From: Adiantum capillus-veneris
Lineage: Eukaryota > Streptophyta > Polypodiopsida > Polypodiales > Pteridaceae
Length of the DNA: 64,000 nucleotides
Direction of reading: 5' to 3'
NCBI GenBank assembly: GCA_014529385.2
Contig: CM043954.1
Coordinates: 98,974,747 to 99,038,746, forward strand
A program made the translations under genes and the position numbers. Positions 58,740 through 64,000 of this stretch are shown here, piece by piece. Every line of letters begins with the position of its first letter. Position 1 is the stretch's first letter. The notes under the pieces were generated by a model. The model was not told the DNA's origin, did no database searches, and saw nothing but the letters and a program-made list of their open reading frames with translations.

Positions 58740-60400
58740 GCAGCTGGAGGCAAGTTTTAGAGATGATTTGATCAAGTTACTGACAGAGTTTAAGGATGTT
58801 TTCGCATGGGAATATGCGGATATGCAGGGATTGGATCCTAAGTTTTATCAGCACACGATCAATCTGAAACCGGATGCGGTGCCAGTGAAGCAGCACTCAT
58901 ACAGGATGAATCCGAATGTGGAAAAGCAAGTTAAGATGGAAATTGATCGCCTGTTGGAAGTGGGTTTTATTACCCCTATTGATAATCCGGAGTGGATTTC
59001 TCAAATTGTGGTCGTACCAAAGAAAAATAAGCAAATCCGAATTTGTGTGGATTACCGGAAATTGAATGCAGCTGCTGTTCCAAATCCTTTTCCTCTTTCG
59101 TTTTGGATTCCATTTTGGATGATGTAGTAGGACATGAGATGTATAGTTTTTTGGATGGATTTAGTGGATATAATCAAATCCAAATGGCATTGCGGGATCA
59201 GCCAAAAAAAACTTTTATTACCGCATGGGGAGTATTTTCTTGTACAGTAATGTGGTTTGGATTGCGGAATGCACCTTCCACTTTTCAAAGGGATATGTTT
59301 CAAATCTTTGGGCCTTATTTGACGGATATTATGAGGATTTTTCTGGATGATCTCAGTGCTTTTGAAGTACAATTGGAGCATTTGAAACAATTACGGTTAT
59401 GCTTTATGAAATGCAGAGAGGTGAAATTCAGTTTGAATCCTTTAAAGTGTGCATTTGCTATCCGTAGTGGCAGGTTACTGGGGCATATCATTTCTGAAGA
59501 TGGTATTTCTGTGGATCCGGATAAAATTGCCGCAATTAGGGAAGCGCCTGCACCGCAGAACCAGAAGCAATGTCAGATTTTCCTAGGTCAAGCCCGATGG
59601 CATGGGATGCATTTGCGGTTTGTCGCGCATTTGGCAATCCCGATTACTCAGGCAGATCATGCTATAGATTTTGAATGGACACAGGAATGTGATTTGGCTT
59701 TTCGGAGATTAAAACTGCAGCTATCCAAAGCTTCGATTATGCTGGCACCAAATTGGGGTGAGGATTTTCATGTGTTCGTGGATGCTTCGGATCGAGCTAT
59801 TGGCAGTGTGCTGATGTAGGAACAAAGTTAAGGATGGTTATGACCTGTCTATTATGCCAGTAGACGATTATCATCCATAGAAAGAAATTATTCCGTAACT
59901 GAAAGGGAATGTTTAGGGATGATTTATTTAGTGAAGAAATTCCGGCACTATCTGTTGGGCCGACGTTTTTTCTTCCATGTGGACCATTCGGCTCTTTTAT
60001 ATTTGGTAAGGCAACAGAATTTGACAGGAAGATTGGCCAGATGGGTGCTTTTGCTGCAGGAATTTGACTTTGAGGTCATGCATCGGCCAGGGGCCTAGCA
60101 TGCGGTGGCTGACTACCTATCTAGGTTAGATTCCGGAGAGCCGCCGACGGGTGTAGCTGATTATTTTCCGGATGCGTCTCTGTTTCTAACAGGAGTAGCT
60201 GCAGAGGATAGTACAGTCCCGCAACAGGCGAGGGTTATTCCTAGCATTCCATGGACATGGTATGGGGAGATGTTTCATTTTCTCGACAGTGGCAAAATGC
60301 CTTGTTTCTTGTCCAGCCATCAGAGGAAACGTATGGCTATCAGAAGCAGAATTTTGAGATTATTATGGGGAAGCTCTATTATCGTACAGTGGTAGAGGTG
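58740..60400 (+). pseudogene. RT and RNase H with integrase almost lost
   Basis: RT: QHTINLKPDAVPVKQHSYRM, EVGFITPIDNPEWISQIVVV, ICVDYRKLNAA, FLDGFSGYNQIQMAL, the active site IFLDDLSAF, then LLGHIISEDGISVDPDK. A shift near 59100 splits it. RNase H: FVDASDRAIGSVL, SVTERECLGMIYLVKKFRHY, FFHVDHSALLYLVRQQ, AVADYLSRLDSGEPP (stops at 59817 and near 60098). After this only IMGKLYYRT of the pre-integrase linker remains. A small duplication (60351-60460) marks the break. No zinc-binding or core integrase sequence is present. Confidence 0.85.
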
Positions 60401-60540
60401 TTATTATACAGTGGTAGAGGTGTTATTTTGAGATTATTATGGGGAAGCTCTATTATCGTACGATTTTTATTGTGGTTCTCTTGTTTCGTGTGTCGTGCGC
60501 TGTTAGTGATCTACTCTCTGCTTCTTTATCTCATCGCCAC

Positions 60541-62580
60541 CATGACAGATTCCCTTCTGCAATGTGTCCCTTTCACTCTCGTGCAGCAGCTTGCGCTTTG
60601 ACGAGTGGACCCATGGCTGTAAGACTTGCGGCTGCGTGTGTTCGCCAACCTGGATTGGCAAGGGATCCCAGTTCACCCACAGGCAGCAGGTTTGATTGAG
60701 AAACCCGCTGCTGACGATATGGTGGTCCTGAATATCAGTAGATTCAGTTGACAACAGAAAGGATTTCAAGGTGTTGTTGTTTGCCCAACGATGGCATGGT
60801 GCGCGCCTCTCATGTGATCCTTGCTGCAGATGTAGTACAAGAATTTGGTTTGAAGTTCAAAGGGGAGTATAAACTGTCAGGGTTGTCAGATGTAGCAACC
60901 AAGGATGCATATAGGTGGTTTCTTGAGGCCATTTGTCTGCAGGCCAAAACTTATACCATTTCGACCCGAGCAAGAAATGTGTTGCATTCGGACAACTTTG
61001 GGCCAGTAGCTTGGGCAACGGTGGTCAGAGAACGACTGCTGGCGGAATGCCAACGAGTAATGGCACAATTGGGGAGGAATACCCTAACCAATACAAAGGT
61101 GGGCCAACTGCTCACATTGATTTTTCCGTTGAGAGAAGTTTTTTCTCTCGCCCTGCGTCGTCTCTGCCACTTTGAAGATGATCGCTTGATGGTCCAAGGC
61201 ACTAATGCTCCGCTGTCGCAAACGCAAAGCTTGGCAGTGCCGGCTGAGAGGGAAACACAACAGCAACAGGTGGGCGTTGGGGATTTACCTGGTCCATCGA
61301 CAACAGTGGTATCTTCAATAGCCCAAGAGATGGCCACTGCAGATGCAGGATCAGCAAGCCGCAAGCGGGGCAGGGAGGAACAACAATTTTCGACACCACC
61401 TCCGGCAAGTGCATCTCTTGTTTCAGAAGATTCTGCGGTGGCTCGCTGGCGTCGCCGAATGCAGGAGAGAGTGAGTAATGCTACTCCTTTGCGGACGAGC
61501 TCTTCTCCGGCTGCGGATGTCCCCGCTCAACAAGAAACTTCCGGTACTACTAATGCGGCTGTCTGGACGTGAGGTACTCTCCCCGCAGCACTACCCTGGG
61601 AGGCTACGGCAGCAGTGACCCCTGCTGACTAGTTACATGCATGCGGCACATTTCTGAGCAGACTTGCAGAGTCTATTCGTGCGGCCTGGCCAACCCCAGC
61701 CACAGAGGGACGAGTCAATGAGTTGGAAGCGCAGGTAGCGGCTTCGTAGACTCGCATTGGCGAGTTAACCACTCAGAATGAAGAGCTGACTACCACAACT
61801 CACCAGCAAGGGGGGGAAATACAAATGTTAAGAGAGGCCAATGCTGAGTTTGTGGCCTCTATCCAACAGGAACTTCTTTAGTTGAGAACGCAGCATAGCC
61901 TAGCCTCCTACTTAGCCTCGCACCCTGGCGATGTAATGATCAACTTGACTGATTTGGACGCATTGGCAGTGGAGATGCAGGAATATCTCCGAATTTTTTT
62001 AGATGATCAATTACAAAGCTTGAGCACACGCTTGGGTGCTGTGGTGAGAGCACAGCCACCCACTCAGCAGGTTGTGGTGCACCAACCCGAGTCATCCAAC
62101 ACTGACAGAGGTAAGAGTGTTGTTCTCGAGGGTTTTGATGTCGCTGATTGGGCACAAGCTACAGAGGATTTTGCTGAAGCCCAGGCTCATGTATCTCGTT
62201 TGGAAAAAATGATTCGTCGATTTCGTAAGGAGCGGCGCAGGGTCTGTTTTTGGGTGGAGACCTTAGCTCATTCTTTTTCTCTCAGTCTACCACCTTGCCC
62301 TCCATTTTGTTCTTCTCTTAATAGATACCTTTCTCGCTATTATCCGTTACATACACCTCTTGTTCCTCTGCCACAGCTGCCTCAATCTATCTCTTTGCCA
62401 ACACAGTTCATTCCTCAGGCTGCCTGGCCGGAACAAATTGAGATAGATCCACATCTTCCGGATGAGGTCTATCGGGCACATACTGCAGATTTTAGAGGCT
62501 TTGGCTATATTGATATTTCCTCTTCACCAGAGCAGGGTGCAGAGCAATCACCGAAACCTTCCAACCGGAGGCGCTGAGTG
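60541..62580 (+). pseudogene. Extra 3' ORF with coiled coils (plus-strand gypsy)
   Basis: The best open part is 60748-61572: AADVVQEFGLKFKGEYKLSG, KDAYRWFLEAICLQAKTY, WATVVRERLLAECQRVMAQL, then a Gln/Ser/Pro-rich linker and KRGREEQQFSTPPP. It continues after stops through a coiled coil at 61700-61880 and the frame 61882-62577 (WAQATEDFAEAQAHVSRLEK, IRRFRKERRR, a Pro-rich stretch), ending just before LTR 2. No integrase, env or movement-protein motif is seen. Its position after pol matches the coiled-coil ORF of family B. Confidence 0.5.
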
Positions 62581-62611
62581 TGGGTTCGTGCAATCCACCA
62601 TGCGTGCCAAA

Positions 62612-63004
62612 TGTTATGGCATTAGCCGGACATGCGGTCCTGCGGAGTTCTGGACACTGCGGATCAGGAGTCATGCGGTATGTGGTGGCAGTCGAGGCAG
62701 TTCTTCACGGGATATCATGGGACAGGAGTGTATGCACCGTTCCCGATCTGTGCTGGAGCAGCGGTTGTATATGGAGGGGCATACCTGTCTTTTGATGTAA
62801 CTTAACCAATCTCTATGATATTCATGGCATCTACTGTTGTAACTCTGAGTCTGGAATATACATGAATGAAGCAAGAGGTGTTCTGTGCCTGTGTACTGTG
62901 TACTTCCTTCTCTTGTCATTCTATATGTTGATGTTCATATAATGTAGTTGTGGGTAATCATTCGCGTAATGCCTATTGCTCCAGTGCGGGCAATAGCCAT
63001 TACA
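62612..63004 (+). repeat. LTR 2 of plus-strand gypsy (393 bp)
   Basis: TGTTATGGCATTAGCC to GCCATTACA, colinear with LTR 1. It is again followed by TCTGGCGACCACGATGCG, so it serves as 3' LTR to the first internal region and 5' LTR to the second. Confidence 0.88.
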
Positions 63005-64000
63005 TCTGGCGACCACGATGCGTGATGGACAGCCTCTGATGAATATGCATGCGCGCTAGGTCGCAGGGTCTGCCTGACCCTGTGGTTCCAATTGTAAGAA
63101 GACGACGGAGGAGAGGCGGTTCAGATGAATTTGTCTTTTCTTCACCGCAGATTGAGGAATCTGTATCTCCATCACCAAACGTGGTGCGTGGTAGGCGGTT
63201 GCGGCGAGCGAGACGTACTCCGCGCAGTCAGTCATGTCCTCTTGTCGTACGTTCACCCTCACCCACACAGGTTGCTCGACCACCGTCTTCGGTAAGCAGT
63301 CCGGGGTATCTCCGCCACTGTCTCCACCTCCTAGTGCTCGTCAGCTTTTCCCGGGAGGAGGAGGAACAGTTGGGCAAGGGGTGATGGCTCATCCTCAGAT
63401 TAAGTATAGTCGGTTTCAAGGTCTTTCGAGTGAAGACCCTGATGCACATTTGCGCCAATTCAATAAAGCTTATGGATTGAATCATCCTGGGGTGGTGATT
63501 CCTCTCCATCAACAATCAGTGTTTGAATCTACACTCTCAGGGTAAACTACAAAATGGTTGTCCGAAGACCTTGATGACCATTTCCAGACGTATGCCGACG
63601 GATCCATAGCGTTTCTACGAAGGTTTTGAACGGAAAAGACAGTCCCTCAACATTTGGAGAAGCTTCGAACGCTCCGGCAAAAGTCATAGCTAGTGGAGGA
63701 TTACGCTGCAGAATTTCGGATGCTTTTGTAGAGGGTACCTCAGGCACAAAGGCCGGCAGCCGAAGTGCTGAATGATTATTTTTTGCGGGGGCCCAACAAG
63801 GATCTTAGAACGGCTATGGCAATAATGGATAAGGTAACTACTCCACTGGATACTGTAATTGCTAGGGTTGTAGTAGTAGGAGAGGCTTTAGAGGATACGG
63901 AATATCCAAAGAAGTCAAAGAAGAAAGACCGGAAGAAATCTCATCGGAAGTCACAGGATAGTGGCAGTGATAGTGAGGCGGTCCGGAGCGGGCAACAAGA
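63005..64000 (+). pseudogene. Second gag copy, partial and broken
   Basis: Starts with the same leader and MRARSQGLPDPVV (63049), the Arg-rich N-terminus and FQGLSSEDPDAHLRQFNKAY. It has a one-base loss near 63304 and stops at about 63543, 63627, 63687 and 63729 relative to the first copy. It matches the first gag up to about 63973, where the sequence departs (GTGAGGCGGTCCGG), then leaves the window. Confidence 0.85.

Larger units (their letters stand above)
55585..64000 (+). mobile_element. Plus-strand gypsy: LTR-internal-LTR-internal tandem (runs off the window)
   Basis: LTR 1 (55585-55985), first internal region (55986-62611) with gag, pro, RT, RNase H and an extra ORF, LTR 2 (62612-63004), then a second gag beginning at about 63049. 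The second internal region is homologous to 56000-56950 but carries stops. Such a shared-LTR tandem arises by unequal recombination between LTRs or by insertion next to an old copy. Confidence 0.85.

Noticed and set aside
60503-61414. Minus-strand frames of 60-137 codons opposite the extra ORF
   Set aside because: No motif, and the plus-strand frame is longer, continuous in composition and in element orientation.

Overview
This window is eukaryotic, almost certainly plant, nuclear DNA from a repeat-rich genome. No intact host gene, rRNA gene, CRISPR array or bacterial operon is visible. The evidence is nested plant-type LTR retrotransposons (a chromodomain-bearing Ty3/gypsy chromovirus, a Tat-like gypsy with an extra RNase H, Ty1/copia pol and gag pieces), spliced genes with GT..AG introns, and very long (AG)n/(TC)n microsatellites. 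A fern or other large-genome land plant is plausible, but nothing here proves the lineage.

Layout. 1-4.9 kb: non-coding DNA with three long AG arrays. 4.99-6.4 kb: a minus-strand gypsy pol fragment. 7.1-18.6 kb: a nest. A direct repeat with a CTCAAGC-rich minisatellite (7.08-7.6 and 13.75-14.23 kb) flanks a degraded minus-strand chromovirus (7.85-13.75 kb). The right-hand repeat is itself split by a 4.3 kb TG..CA insertion (14229-18536) with a perfect GACAA target duplication. 18.6-21.7 kb: fragments of an unusual gypsy family (family AB). 21.8-23.9 kb: a 2.1 kb LTR-like element whose second copy lies inverted at 40.1-42.2 kb. 24-25.1 kb: TC/poly-C repeats. 25.4-31.9 kb: gag and Tat-like pol relics.

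32.3-42.9 kb is the most distinctive segment. It holds a decayed DDE-like transposase gene on the plus strand, and a convergent multi-exon minus-strand gene encoding a coiled coil, a Cys/His cluster, Lys/Pro-rich repeats and an acidic tail. Introns and intergenic DNA of both genes are packed with the palindromic motif TGTGCTATATAGCACA. I infer one two-gene DNA transposon, inactivated by mutations and by the LTR insertion in an exon of the second gene.

42.9-51.1 kb: family B gypsy. Its integrase C-terminal domain is followed in the same reading frame by a retropepsin-like domain and a tail with repeated W-V-P-K motifs; a separate long coiled-coil ORF lies nearby. A copia 3' end (51.1-52.3 kb) has inserted into its RNase H. 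52.4-55.5 kb: an LTR with an AG array, a copia gag fragment and a further family member carrying the W-V-P-K tail. 55.6-64 kb: a plus-strand gypsy with 400 bp LTRs, a gag with three zinc knuckles, pro, RT, RNase H, almost no integrase and an extra 3' ORF. After its second LTR a second gag begins, giving an LTR-internal-LTR-internal tandem.
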